DNA of 64,000 nucleotides from Mycolicibacterium cosmeticum. GTDB lineage: Bacteria; Actinomycetota; Actinomycetes; Mycobacteriales; Mycobacteriaceae. The DNA lies in NCBI GenBank assembly GCA_016197365.1, contig JACPVS010000030.1, forward strand, positions 1 through 64,000. The letters are read 5' to 3'. A program made the translations under genes and the position numbers. Shown here piece by piece: positions 9,201 to 17,029 of the stretch (positions are counted from its first letter, which is position 1; each line of letters begins with the position of its first letter). Below the pieces are notes generated by a model, which saw nothing but the letters and a program-made list of their open reading frames with translations, had not been told where the DNA came from and searched no databases.

Positions 9201-9496
9201 TGCACGCCAACGGTGTCACCGACGTGCCCAAGTACCGCATCACGCCGGACTACAACGCCAAGCAGAAGGACACCGACACCTGGCAGGACGGCATCAACGG
9301 CGGCCTACTCGGGATCAGTGACCTGCTGCTGCGGGCGCACCTGATGGCGACGTACCTGAACAAGGACTGGGGCCGGGACTGGGGATCGCTGCGCCAGTTC
9401 CAGACCATCGTCGATGCGGCGCCCGCCGAGATCGAGCTGGGCACCGCGACGCACTCCGGGCTGTACTCGCCGGGGCGGATCCGGATCGAGGCCTAG
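6263..9496 (+). CDS. embB: Arabinosyltransferase EmbB (ethambutol target)
   Basis: EmbB is the partner of EmbA for branched arabinan synthesis and the main ethambutol target. The 1077 residues show the GT-C layout with SSDDGY near residue 280 and a C-terminal carbohydrate-binding domain. In the ethambutol-determining segment GYILQMARV, Met288 corresponds to Met306 of M. tuberculosis, and Ile and Leu are kept at the equivalents of 303 and 304, as I remember for susceptible species. Between about residues 150 and 172 there is an in-frame, low-complexity stretch absent from M. tuberculosis EmbB. It is encoded by a palindromic repeat-like element. The start overlaps the embA stop (ATGA), so the pair should be translationally coupled. 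The stop overlaps the convergent ankyrin gene by 4 bases. Confidence 0.95.
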   Translation: MKEDMKITRWVAIIAGLIGFLCAVATPLLPVVQTTATLNWPQAGQLNSVTAPLITQTPVQLTATVPCDVIRSVPPAGALVLGTAPKSGKQAALNALFVNVSASRVDITDRNVVIASVPRAKAAACQRIEITSSADGTFATFVGLPGAGGLGAPPASGGERSDSGSVTDGKDLRTGFPDPNLRPTIVGVFTDLTGPAPQGLSLSATIDTRFTTKPTALKLAAILLGIVATVVALFALWRLDQTDGRRMQRIIPTRWRTVTPVDGVVVGGFLLWHVIGANSSDDGYILQMARVADHAGYMSNYFRWFGSPEDPFGWFYNLLALMTHISDASIWMRLPDLVCALVCWLLLSREVLPRLGPAVIASRPALWAAGFVLMGAWMPFNNGLRPEGQIATGALITYVLIERAVISGRLMPAAMAIISAAFTLGIQPTGLIAVAALLAGGRPVLRILVRRRRQVGLWPLILPLLAAGTVILCVVFADQTLATVLEATRIRTAIGPSQEWYTENLRYYYLILPTVDGSVSRRFGFMITALSLFASMFIMLRRKRIPGVARGPVWRLMGIIFATVFCLMFTPTKWVHHFGLFAAVGAAMAAVVTVLASRVVLRSARNRMAFAAAVLFVLALCFATTNGWWYVSSYGVPFNNDKPAIGGITVSAIFFALFLIAAVWAFWLHLAPRDRPESRVVRWVTAAPVPIAAGFMVTVFVASMLFGVVRQHGTYTNASSNVEALAGGCGLADSVLVEPDPNEGFLTALPGDYGPLGPLGGVKPVGFAPNGVPDHIVAEAIRLSLPMPGTDYDWDAAVKLKVPGINGSTVPLPYGLDPTKVPLAGSFAEGPSQQEARLASAWYQLPPRDAAHPLVVVTAAGTITGNSIFNGLTQGQPVQLEYGKPGADGAPVAAGRLTPYDIGPLPSWRNLRYDRDQIPADATFVRVVAEDKSLSQGDWVAITPPRVPQMKTIQEYIGSQQPVLLDWAVGLAFPCQQPMLHANGVTDVPKYRITPDYNAKQKDTDTWQDGINGGLLGISDLLLRAHLMATYLNKDWGRDWGSLRQFQTIVDAAPAEIELGTATHSGLYSPGRIRIEA
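6711..6760 (+). repeat. Palindromic element inserted in frame in embB
   Basis: The core is the perfect 12-base palindrome CCCGCTAGCGGG (6722-6733). It is flanked by GGGGGCACCT on the left and GGGAGAGCGCAGCGACTC on the right. It encodes the Gly/Pro/Ser-rich stretch of EmbB that has no counterpart in M. tuberculosis. A related G/C hairpin with GGGGGCAC sits at 31148-31166, which suggests a dispersed family. Confidence 0.55.
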
Positions 9497-10695
9497 CCGC
9501 TCCCTACGCCGCGCAGCAGGTCGGCGGCTTCGCTCTGGTAGGCGTGCTCGGCCCAGCCCAGCGGTGTGGCACCGAACCGAGCGTCGGTGACACCCGGGTC
9601 GGCGCCCGCCGCCAGCAGCCGCGCGATGAGCGCCAGGTCGCCGTCCCACGCCGCGTGGTGCAGTGGGGTGGCGCCGTCGTCATCGCGCAGGTTGGGGTCG
9701 GCGGGAAACGTGACGGGGCGCAGGCGCGCGGCGGAGGTGTCGACGCCGTGGCGGGCGAGGAGCGCCAGCCGGTCGGCAAAGCCGCGCTCGGCCGCCCAGT
9801 GCACCTGGCGCTGCCACATCTGGGCCCGCGTTTCCATCGCCTCACCGAGGCGGCGCTCCCAGGGACTCGGCGCGGCATCGGCCAGGCCGTGGGCGAAGAG
9901 CAGCCGCAGGTGCCCGTCGTCGGCACGAAACATCCTGTTGTACAACGTCTGCTGGTCGGCCGGGTGTGCTCCGCGCTCCAGCAGCAGGGTGGCCAGTTCG
10001 TCGGCCTGCGGGTGCCGCGGCTGTCTGCGGGCACCCTGTTCGCCCTCCCCGAACACCCCGGTGAGCACCGTGAACGGGGTGGACATCCCGCGCCACAGAT
10101 AGCCGCCGTCGGGATCGGCGCCGGCGTCGAGCAGGAGGCGGGCGGCCGCCACCGCGGCACCGGGAACCCGGCTGTAGGCCAGGTACATCAACGGGGACCA
10201 GCCGTACGGACCGCCTTTGGCATCCGGGGCGCCGGTACGCAGGTGATACCGCAGCGCGTCGGGATCGGCGGCCGCGGCGGCGGCCCAGATGTGCCCGCCC
10301 ACCAGGTCGGGTTGCCCGGTCAGCAGTTCGGCCGCGGCCTGCCATCGCGGTGGGGCGTCGGCGCCGTCGTAGCGCAGTGCGGCCATGGCGCAGAACAGAT
10401 CCGGCAGGGGCAGCGCGTCCTCGTCGACGGAACCGGGATCGACGCTCAGGCCGGCGGCGAGCTGCAGGTACCGCACCAGCGCGGGCCAGCCGCTGAAGCC
10501 GTGGCCCCGCGCCACCGTCAGCTGGGCGTCGTGCAGAGCGAAATCGGTTCGCGCCAGGGCGATCTCAGCCCGCGGATGGTGGCGTAGGACCGTCGCCCGG
10601 GCATCGGCGTCGGCGGCGCGCACCGCCCGTTGCAGGGTTCGCGCATCGGCACGGATCCGGTCGAGCGATGGGTTGTCGGGCAATGCGCTGGCCAT
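9493..10695 (-). CDS. Ankyrin-repeat protein
   Basis: This is a 400-residue cytoplasmic protein. An N-terminal helical region (HDAQLTVARGHGFSGW near residue 70) is the kind found in many actinobacterial ankyrin proteins. Ankyrin-type repeats follow; the clearest is the C-terminal DGATPLHHAAWDGD, with LLAAGADPGVTD next, and an earlier LLLDAGADPDGG. I chose the ATG at 10695 over an upstream in-frame start because GAGAGGAGG lies about 6 bases before it and the extra N-terminus looks non-coding. Ankyrin repeats mediate protein contacts, but partner and role are unknown. It is convergent with embB and divergent from the MBL hydrolase. Confidence 0.8.
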   Translation of the reverse strand: MASALPDNPSLDRIRADARTLQRAVRAADADARATVLRHHPRAEIALARTDFALHDAQLTVARGHGFSGWPALVRYLQLAAGLSVDPGSVDEDALPLPDLFCAMAALRYDGADAPPRWQAAAELLTGQPDLVGGHIWAAAAAADPDALRYHLRTGAPDAKGGPYGWSPLMYLAYSRVPGAAVAAARLLLDAGADPDGGYLWRGMSTPFTVLTGVFGEGEQGARRQPRHPQADELATLLLERGAHPADQQTLYNRMFRADDGHLRLLFAHGLADAAPSPWERRLGEAMETRAQMWQRQVHWAAERGFADRLALLARHGVDTSAARLRPVTFPADPNLRDDDGATPLHHAAWDGDLALIARLLAAGADPGVTDARFGATPLGWAEHAYQSEAADLLRGVGSG

Positions 10696-10856
10696 GACGG
10701 CCTCCTCTCGCAAGCCCGGTGTCCGCGAAGTCGGGCCGAGAAGAGGTCGGTCTCGGTCAGGAACTGCTGCAGGAGGGCTGAGCCCCTTCGAGCGGACGTC
10801 GGGCGTTCCTGCGCGCCTGCCCAGCAACCTACCCGACCTCGCCGTACCGTCAAGCC

Positions 10857-11738
10857 ATGCCCGATCACATCCGCCTCGGGACCGCCGTCCTCACCCGTGT
10901 GGTGGAGACGATGTTCGACCCGCCCGCCGCGGTCTTCACCCACACCCCGGCGGAGGCGTGGCGCGAGCACGCCGACCTCTTGGTGCCGACGTTCTACCGG
11001 CCGGACGCCGAGCGCTGGCGCGTCGTCGTGCAGTCCTGGGTGATCGATGTCAACGGCCTGCGGATACTGATCGACACCGGCGTCGGTAACGGCCGACGGC
11101 GCGCCGTGCCGGTCCTCGATGACCTAGACACCGATTTCCCCGCAGCGCTGGCGCGGGCGGGTGTGCCGCCCGAGAGCGTGGATGTGGTGGTCAACACCCA
11201 TCTGCACAGCGACCATGTCGGGTGGAACACCCACCGCAGTGGCGACGCGTGGGCGCCGTTCTTCCCCAACGCGCGATACCTGTTGCCGGAGGCCGACTTC
11301 CGGCACTTCGAACCGGGTGGCGCGGGCGCCGACGCGGCCGCGGCCATCGTGTTCGACGACAGTGTCGCCCCGGTGTACGCCGCCGGGCAGGTCGAATTGT
11401 TCTCCGGTGACCATCAATTGAGCGAGTCGGTATGGCTGCGGCCGGCCGCCGGCCATACGCCGGGTTCGTCGGTGGTGTGGCTGGACGCGGGCAGAACTGC
11501 GGTGTTCGTCGGCGATCTGACCCACTGCCCCATTCAGATCCCGCGGCCCGCGGACCCCTGTGCCTTCGACGTCGACGGACCCGCCGCGGTCGCCAGCCGC
11601 AAACGCATCTTCACCGAGGCCGCGCGGCGGCGGGCGTCGGTGATCCCGGCGCACTACCCGGGCCACGGCGGCGCGACCATCGTCGCCCGCGGGGATGCGT
11701 TCATGGTCGACGCCTGGCTGGACCTCGACCCGATCTAG
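10857..11738 (+). CDS. MBL-fold metallo-hydrolase
   Basis: This 293-residue enzyme has the metallo-beta-lactamase fold. Metal ligands are visible in THLHSDHVGW (near residue 113), AAGHTPGSS, FVGDLTHCP and a late AHYPGHG. This combination fits lactonase or glyoxalase-II-like hydrolases that cleave ester or lactone bonds with two zinc ions. There is no signal peptide, so it is probably cytoplasmic. Substrate is unknown; an N-acyl homoserine lactonase-type activity is one possibility but nothing in the context supports it. It converges with the SDR gene, overlapping it by 4 bases. Confidence 0.85.
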   Translation: MPDHIRLGTAVLTRVVETMFDPPAAVFTHTPAEAWREHADLLVPTFYRPDAERWRVVVQSWVIDVNGLRILIDTGVGNGRRRAVPVLDDLDTDFPAALARAGVPPESVDVVVNTHLHSDHVGWNTHRSGDAWAPFFPNARYLLPEADFRHFEPGGAGADAAAAIVFDDSVAPVYAAGQVELFSGDHQLSESVWLRPAAGHTPGSSVVWLDAGRTAVFVGDLTHCPIQIPRPADPCAFDVDGPAAVASRKRIFTEAARRRASVIPAHYPGHGGATIVARGDAFMVDAWLDLDPI

Positions 11739-12631
11739 GGCGCCACCAGTTGCGCGCTGGTATCCCACAGGTCGAGGGCCTTGGCGGCGTCGTAGGAGTC
11801 CGCCGACGACCGGATGCGTTTGGTGCCCTCGAAGTACTCACCGGTGACGCCGTCGAACGCCGGGTCCACGGCAAGCGCGGCCAGATTCCGGCCCGACGTC
11901 GCGACGCTGTTGACGTTGGGGAGCAGTCGCAGCACCGGGGACACCACGCTCCAGACGACCTTTTGCGCCGGCGTGTAGTCACGGGAGAGGCCCGACGTCG
12001 GCATCAGGCCGGGGTCGAAGGCCGTCACGGTGATGCCGCGGGCGCCGTGCCCGAGCCTGCGGTCGAGTTCGTAGGCGAACAGCATGTTGCACAGCTTGGA
12101 CGTGGTGTACCTGCGCCTGCCGTCGGCGGGGGCGCCGGCGTGCGGGTGCGCCAGCTCCCACGCCGACGTGTAGGCGGGGTGCGGCATGCCGGTGAACTTC
12201 TTCGGATCGTGGGTGCCGCTGGCAACCACGACCACCCGGGCTGGCGTGGCCAGGTGTTCGATTAGCCCGTCGATGAGTGCGAAATGGCCGAGATGGTTGA
12301 CGCCGAAGGTCATTTCGACGCCGTCGGCCGTCTTGTGCAGGCCGGAGACCATCTGCAGGCCGGCGTTGCAGACCACCGCGTGCAGCGGCGGAAGGCCGGC
12401 CGCCGCGTAGGCGGCAGGGAAGGCAAGTACCGACTGCAGCGACGCGAGGTCGCACGGGAGCACGGTGCACCGGTCCGGTGACCCGAGGTCGGCGACGGCG
12501 GCGGCACCCTTCTTCGCGTCACGCACGGCCAGCACGACATGGGCCGACGGGTCGGTTTCCAGGATGGCCCGGGCGCACTCGAGGCCGAGGCCCGCGTTGG
12601 CTCCGGTGATGACGACGCATCGCGTGTTCAC
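11735..12631 (-). CDS. Short-chain dehydrogenase/reductase
   Basis: This 298-residue NAD(P)-dependent oxidoreductase has the classical SDR layout: cofactor motif TGANAGLG (residues 9-16), CNAG (near 89) and the catalytic pair in YTTSK (near 175). Overall it resembles protochlorophyllide-reductase-like SDRs common in actinobacteria; the substrate is unknown. Its ATG overlaps the stop of the upstream tetR gene (ATGA), so the two form one operon controlled by the operator at 13248-13269. Its induction probably follows a TetR ligand related to its substrate. Confidence 0.87.
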   Translation of the reverse strand: MNTRCVVITGANAGLGLECARAILETDPSAHVVLAVRDAKKGAAAVADLGSPDRCTVLPCDLASLQSVLAFPAAYAAAGLPPLHAVVCNAGLQMVSGLHKTADGVEMTFGVNHLGHFALIDGLIEHLATPARVVVVASGTHDPKKFTGMPHPAYTSAWELAHPHAGAPADGRRRYTTSKLCNMLFAYELDRRLGHGARGITVTAFDPGLMPTSGLSRDYTPAQKVVWSVVSPVLRLLPNVNSVATSGRNLAALAVDPAFDGVTGEYFEGTKRIRSSADSYDAAKALDLWDTSAQLVAP

Positions 12632-13236
12632 TTCTCCTCCAACAGGATCGGGATCAGGGCTTGGACCGCTTGGACCATCCGGGTGTACATCCGGTCCACA
12701 TCGGTGGAATCGGGTTCGAGGTGCACGGCGAAGAACACCCCGTCGGACAAAGCGGTGGCCAAACCGGCCAGCTCGGCGACCACGCGTTCGGCCCGGTCCG
12801 GGTCGACGCCATCGGGAAGTAGCGCAGCAATGATGCCGCGGAAGTCCGCGATGGCCTGGTCGCGGACCCGCCGGACGGCCGCCCCGACGGCGGGATCATC
12901 GGTGCGCTCCAGCGACAGGATGTAGGTCAGGCGCAGGAACTCCGGGTGCTGGGCATGCAGTCGCACGGCAGCGGCGCGTTGACTCTCGACATCCTGGTCG
13001 CGCGGAATCTGCGCGAAGAAGCGATCGGCGCCGCGTTCCATGACCGCGGCCAGCACGCCTTCCTTGGAACCGAAATGCCAGTAGATGGAACTGGCGGGCA
13101 GCCCGCACTCCTTGCGGATGTGGCTGATCGAGGTGGCCGCGTAGCCTTGGCCTGCCATCAGCCGTTCGGCCGCGTCGAGAATCTGTTCGCGGGAGTTCTC
13201 ACCCTGCTGCTGACGCCTGGTCTGCGGTGCGGTCAC
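12628..13236 (-). CDS. TetR-family transcriptional repressor
   Basis: This 202-residue regulator has an N-terminal helix-turn-helix (ILDAAERLMAGQGYAATSIS, then GLPASSIYWHFGSKEGV), typical of TetR. The C-terminal ligand domain is of the type with a conserved region near LEFLRL-like sequence. The GTG start at 13236 is chosen because the helix-turn-helix follows at the usual distance and GGGGAG lies about 6 bases upstream; the longer open frame beyond it has no such support. It is the first gene of a tetR-SDR operon and has a perfect 8-base inverted repeat just upstream, so autoregulation is likely. Confidence 0.88.
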   Translation of the reverse strand: MTAPQTRRQQQGENSREQILDAAERLMAGQGYAATSISHIRKECGLPASSIYWHFGSKEGVLAAVMERGADRFFAQIPRDQDVESQRAAAVRLHAQHPEFLRLTYILSLERTDDPAVGAAVRRVRDQAIADFRGIIAALLPDGVDPDRAERVVAELAGLATALSDGVFFAVHLEPDSTDVDRMYTRMVQAVQALIPILLEEK

Positions 13237-13247
13237 CGGTACTCCCC

Positions 13248-13269
13248 GTCTGTAAGGATCGTTACAGAC
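13248..13269. promoter_or_regulatory. TetR operator
   Basis: GTCTGTAA and TTACAGAC form perfect 8-base arms around a 6-base spacer. The site ends 11 bases upstream of the tetR start, where a repressor would block the tetR-SDR promoter. Its identity as the operator is inferred from position and symmetry. Confidence 0.75.
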
Positions 13270-13298
13270 ACGGTAGCACGGGTGCGGTCCGGCCGGGA

Positions 13299-13730
13299 CT
13301 ACTGCCGCGTGTAGACGACCCGGGTGCCGAAGGCGATGTCCTGCAACGATCTCCGGCGCCGGTCGACGGCCGCCCACAACAGCCCGACCGGGAGCAGCAC
13401 GTACGCCACCGCCCGGAGCAACGCCACGGCCGGCGATACCCGCCCTCCGCGCCGGCCCGTCACCCGCAAACCCATGGTCACCGATCCGACCGTGCAGCCC
13501 GATACCGCCCAGCACGCGGTGAGGTAGCCGACCGCGACGACGAACAGCACGGCGGTGGAGAAGATCGCGCTCGTGGTCGGCACCCGGAATGCGGTGGGGT
13601 GGAACATCAACCGGCTCAACAGCAGACCGAGGTAGATCGCGGCCAGCACGATCCCGACGATCACCAGGTCGATCACCGCGGCGACCCCGCGGCTGACGAC
13701 ACCGGCGGCGCGGACGTCACTCACGCTCAC
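13299..13730 (-). CDS. RDD-family membrane protein
   Basis: This 143-residue membrane protein has three hydrophobic helices (about residues 10-40, 55-80 and 100-122). RDD features include AAVIDLVIVGIVL near the start, TVGSVTMGLRV in the middle and the C-terminal SLQDIAFGTRVVY. RDD proteins are of unsettled function; some have been linked to ion transport. The GTG start overlaps the previous gene by 14 bases, making it the third member of the kinase operon and a candidate partner or substrate of that kinase. Confidence 0.78.
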   Translation of the reverse strand: MSVSDVRAAGVVSRGVAAVIDLVIVGIVLAAIYLGLLLSRLMFHPTAFRVPTTSAIFSTAVLFVVAVGYLTACWAVSGCTVGSVTMGLRVTGRRGGRVSPAVALLRAVAYVLLPVGLLWAAVDRRRRSLQDIAFGTRVVYTRQ

Positions 13731-14172
13731 GCCCCAGCAGCCGGTCGACGAAACCCGATACCAGGTCGTCGGCCCGTTCGCCCTGGCTGCGAACGTCGGT
13801 CATCACCTCGGCGGTGACGGACTCGGTGGACTGCCGGATGATGGCCTGCAGGTCGATCCCGTCCACCACCTCGTTCGCCAAGCCGACCAGATCGACCCGC
13901 GTGCGCACGAGCTCGTTGAGGTCCAGTTCGTCGAGCACCCGTTCCACGATCTGCACCGCGATGGTCGCGACCGCCGCCTTGACCGGTTCCATGGCGCGTT
14001 CGCCGCGGGCGGCCAGTTGGGTGCGGGTGTGGTGCAGCAGACCCCCGAGGACGGGCAACCGTTCGGCTCCGCGGTAGACGGCGACGGCGCCACCGACCGC
14101 CGTGGCGGCTATCCCGGCGGCAAGATCGACCGGGGCCGACGACCGGGGTTCCCGGGGTCCGTCAGTGGGCAT
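13717..14172 (-). CDS. Conserved mycobacterial protein of unknown function in kinase operon
   Basis: I do not recognise a domain. The 151 residues have a short Pro/Ser-rich start, a hydrophobic stretch (AAGIATAVGGAVA-like, residues 17-32), and a helical C-terminal half with the pattern DLNELVRTRVDLVGLANEV then GIDLQAIIRQST, a motif I associate with mycobacterial proteins next to or fused with RDD domains. The ATG at 14172 shares a base with the kinase stop (TGATG) and the end overlaps the RDD gene, so all three are tightly coupled. It may scaffold or anchor the RDD protein. Confidence 0.65.
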   Translation of the reverse strand: MPTDGPREPRSSAPVDLAAGIAATAVGGAVAVYRGAERLPVLGGLLHHTRTQLAARGERAMEPVKAAVATIAVQIVERVLDELDLNELVRTRVDLVGLANEVVDGIDLQAIIRQSTESVTAEVMTDVRSQGERADDLVSGFVDRLLGRERE

Positions 14173-15551
14173 CACGCTCGGCCGTTGCCGCGCATGATGT
14201 CCTCCAGGCAGCGCAGCCGCGTCTGGTGCGTCTGGTCGACACACACCCGCACCGGTCCCTCGGTCTCGGGGGCGTAGGTGGGCTCGCCCTCGGCGGGGGT
14301 GGCGCTGGGCGCGGTGACCTGCTCCGTCAACGACCAGATGGTGGAGGCGGCATTCGGCAGCTGGGCGCAGTACGCGGGCGCACCGGACTCCGCGATGCCG
14401 GCGGCCCCCAGGGTGGCGCAGGTGGCTCCGACGACCACGACGGGGATGGCCGGGGCGACGGCGGGCGACGGTGCCGGCGGTGGCGCGGCCGTCGGGGTGG
14501 CGGACTTCGGCGGGGCGGAGGTGGCGGGGGTGCCACTCGTGCCGCTGAACGCACCGAAGGCGAACGCCACCGCCACCGCGACCACCGCGACGAGGACCAG
14601 CGCCGCGGCAGGGACCAGCAGCCGGGACCGCGGTTTCGCCGGGACCGGGTGCGCCTTGGCATGTCGCGGCCCGGATGTGGACATCGCCAGCATGGTGGCG
14701 TCGGATCCGGCACTGCCGAGGCGGTGTTCGAGGGCGCGGGCGAAGTCCACGCACTTGCCGTACCGCTCGGTCGGGTTCTTGGCCAGCGCCCGCTCGAAAA
14801 CCGGCCCCAGCCCGGACAATTCCGGCCGGCGGTCCCCGATGGGTGGCGGAGTGGCGGTCAGGTGCGCGCTGATCACCACCGCCGGGTTCGAATGCTGGAA
14901 CGGGGGCGCCCCGGTGAGCAACTGATAGGCGGTGGACGCCAGCGCGTACTGGTCGGCGCGGCCGTCGATCTCGGCGCCGGTCAGCTGCTCGGGCGCCGCA
15001 TATGCCACCGTCCCGACGGTCATGTTGGTGCCGGTGAGATTGCTGGCCTCACCTGTGCGACGGGCAATGCCGAAGTCCGCCAACAGGACCCGCTCATCCG
15101 GGGTGTCCGGATTGGCGATCAGGATGTTGGCCGGCTTGACGTCGCGGTGCAGCAGTCCCTTCTGGTGCGCGTAGTCGAGCGCCTCGGCGACGGCCGCGAT
15201 GACGCGCACCACGTCGTCGGCGGGCATGCCGTTCGGGTAGCGCTCGCACAGCAGCGCGCCGGCGTCGGTGCCTTCGACGTAGTCCATGGCGATCCACAAC
15301 TGGCCGTCGACGTCACCGCGGTCGTGGACCTCCACGATGTGCGGGTGCCACAGGGTGGCCGCGATGTCGGCCTCGCGCTCGAAGCGCTGCCGGTATTCCG
15401 GGTCGGCGCACACGGTGGCGCCGAGCACCTTGAGCGCGTCGCGGCGCGGTAACCGCGGGTGCTGCGCCAGGTAGACCTCGCCCATCCCGCCCGCACCGAG
15501 CGACCGCACGACGGTGTACCCGGCGATCACCTGGCCTTCCTCGAGCGGCAT
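14172..15551 (-). CDS. Membrane Ser/Thr protein kinase (Pkn family)
   Basis: This 459-residue receptor-like kinase has an N-terminal catalytic domain (about 10-275): glycine loop GAGGMGEVYL, Lys41 in ALKVL, HRDVKPAN with catalytic Asp137, DFG at 159-161 and the activation-segment APEQ. A juxtamembrane linker leads to one membrane helix (about 311-335). The external part is Thr/Pro-rich and then a small domain with four cysteines that probably form disulfides. It resembles the mycobacterial PknF/PknJ type, but I cannot assign the orthologue. It is the first gene of an operon with an unknown protein and an RDD protein, suggesting signalling to a membrane transporter. Confidence 0.88.
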   Translation of the reverse strand: MPLEEGQVIAGYTVVRSLGAGGMGEVYLAQHPRLPRRDALKVLGATVCADPEYRQRFEREADIAATLWHPHIVEVHDRGDVDGQLWIAMDYVEGTDAGALLCERYPNGMPADDVVRVIAAVAEALDYAHQKGLLHRDVKPANILIANPDTPDERVLLADFGIARRTGEASNLTGTNMTVGTVAYAAPEQLTGAEIDGRADQYALASTAYQLLTGAPPFQHSNPAVVISAHLTATPPPIGDRRPELSGLGPVFERALAKNPTERYGKCVDFARALEHRLGSAGSDATMLAMSTSGPRHAKAHPVPAKPRSRLLVPAAALVLVAVVAVAVAFAFGAFSGTSGTPATSAPPKSATPTAAPPPAPSPAVAPAIPVVVVGATCATLGAAGIAESGAPAYCAQLPNAASTIWSLTEQVTAPSATPAEGEPTYAPETEGPVRVCVDQTHQTRLRCLEDIMRGNGRA

Positions 15552-15611
15552 GGGCGAAGTGTAATGGCCGATCAGAGCTGGTGTGCCGCATCTCGGAGTG
15601 CGGTCGGAGTT

Positions 15612-17027
15612 TCAGCGCCGAAGGTGGGCGAGGGCGTCGGCCGCCGCGTTCGCCCCGCACATCCCGTGCGCGCCGGGCCCGGGCGGGGTGGCAGCCGAGC
15701 ACAGGTACATTCCGGGAGTGCCGAGCCGGTAGGGGTGCAGGGTGGTCCGCGGCCCGAACACCAGTTGACGGACGTCCATTGCCCCGGTGTTGATGTCGCC
15801 GCCGACGAAGTTGGGGTTGTCCACCGACAGTTCGGTGGTCGAGCGGACGGCCATGCCGACCACGCGGTCACGGAAGCCGGGCGCGAACCGCTCGAGCTGC
15901 CCGATGACGGCCTCGGTGGCGTCACCGGTGAACCCGTGCGGCACATGGGCGTACGCGTACACCGGGTGGATGTCGCCCACCGAGCGGCCGGGGTCGGCGA
16001 GGTACTGCTGACCGACGATCAGGAACGGGCGTTCGGGCATCCGGCCCACCTGGATCTGTCGCTCGGTGGCCGCGATCTCCGCGAACTCGCCGCCCAGGTG
16101 CACGGTTCCGGCCCGGCGCGCCGCCGCATTGGTCCACGGCACGCCGCCCTGCACCGCGAAGTCGACCTTGAAAGCTCCTGGGCCGTATCGGAATCGCCGG
16201 AATGCCCGGCCGATCCGGCGGGGCAGCCGGTCGCCGAGGATATCGGCGACGGCTGTCGGCGCCAGGTCGAAGAGCACCACGTCGGCGGTGGGCAGTTGCT
16301 CCGCCGAGGTGATCTCGACCCCGGTCACCACCTTGCCGCCGTGCTCGGACAGCGACGCGGCGAGCGCATCGGTGATCGACTGCGAGCCGCCCTCGGCGAC
16401 CCCCCAGCCGTGCCGGTGCCCGGCGGTGAGGATGCCGAGCCCGATCGCCGACGTCAGCGGGTGGTGCAGGGGCCGAAAGGCGTGTGCGGCCACGCCACCG
16501 AACAGCGCGGCAGCCTCCGGGGTACGGAAGACCCGCGTCAGCGCCGCGGCGGGCAGAACCGTGGGAATGCCGAAACGGGCAAGGGCCAGCGGATGTTTCG
16601 GCACATGCAGCAGCGGCCCCATGATGTCCTGCGACAACAGGTCGAAGCGCGAGACCGGACGGGCGAACAATGCCCGCCACCGCGCACCGTCGGGGCCCAG
16701 CGCGGCGGCGGTGTCCGTGACGCTGCGGTGCAGCAACCCGGCACGACCGCCGTCCAGTGGGTGTGCGCAGTCGATTTCGGGGTGGCGCCACCGCAATCCG
16801 TGCTTCGCCAGGTCCAGTCCACCGAGGAACTCGGACCCGACGGCCATCGGGTGGATGGCGGCGCAATGATCGTGCACCAGACCCGGCACGATCGCTTCCC
16901 CCGAGCGCACCCCGCCGCCCACCTCGTCGGCGGCCTCGAGCACGGTCACCTCGACACCGGCGCGGGCCAGCGTGATGGCGGCGGCCAGCCCGTTGGGGCC
17001 ACCGCCCACCACCACCGCGTTCGCCAT
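15612..17027 (-). CDS. FAD-dependent phytoene dehydrogenase-like oxidoreductase
   Basis: This 471-residue flavoprotein is related to CrtI/phytoene desaturases and amine oxidases. The N-terminus carries the FAD Rossmann motif VVGGGPNGLAAAITLARAG, and the C-terminus the typical GMCGANAAADA that closes over the flavin. Substrate is unknown; homologues are widespread in mycobacteria and not necessarily carotenogenic. The ATG at 17027 lies 2 bases after the accD4 stop, so it is probably the last gene of the fadD32-pks13-accD4 transcription unit. I chose this start because the FAD motif begins immediately after it; the upstream frame runs inside accD4. Confidence 0.82.
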   Translation of the reverse strand: MANAVVVGGGPNGLAAAITLARAGVEVTVLEAADEVGGGVRSGEAIVPGLVHDHCAAIHPMAVGSEFLGGLDLAKHGLRWRHPEIDCAHPLDGGRAGLLHRSVTDTAAALGPDGARWRALFARPVSRFDLLSQDIMGPLLHVPKHPLALARFGIPTVLPAAALTRVFRTPEAAALFGGVAAHAFRPLHHPLTSAIGLGILTAGHRHGWGVAEGGSQSITDALAASLSEHGGKVVTGVEITSAEQLPTADVVLFDLAPTAVADILGDRLPRRIGRAFRRFRYGPGAFKVDFAVQGGVPWTNAAARRAGTVHLGGEFAEIAATERQIQVGRMPERPFLIVGQQYLADPGRSVGDIHPVYAYAHVPHGFTGDATEAVIGQLERFAPGFRDRVVGMAVRSTTELSVDNPNFVGGDINTGAMDVRQLVFGPRTTLHPYRLGTPGMYLCSAATPPGPGAHGMCGANAAADALAHLRR

Positions 17028-17029
17028 CG

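Noticed and set aside
10696..10827. Longer N-terminus for the ankyrin protein
   Set aside because: The internal ATG at 10695 has a strong Shine-Dalgarno and the extra sequence has no domain.
13237..13515. Longer N-terminus for the TetR protein
   Set aside because: It would cross the operator, and the helix-turn-helix begins at the usual distance after the GTG at 13236.
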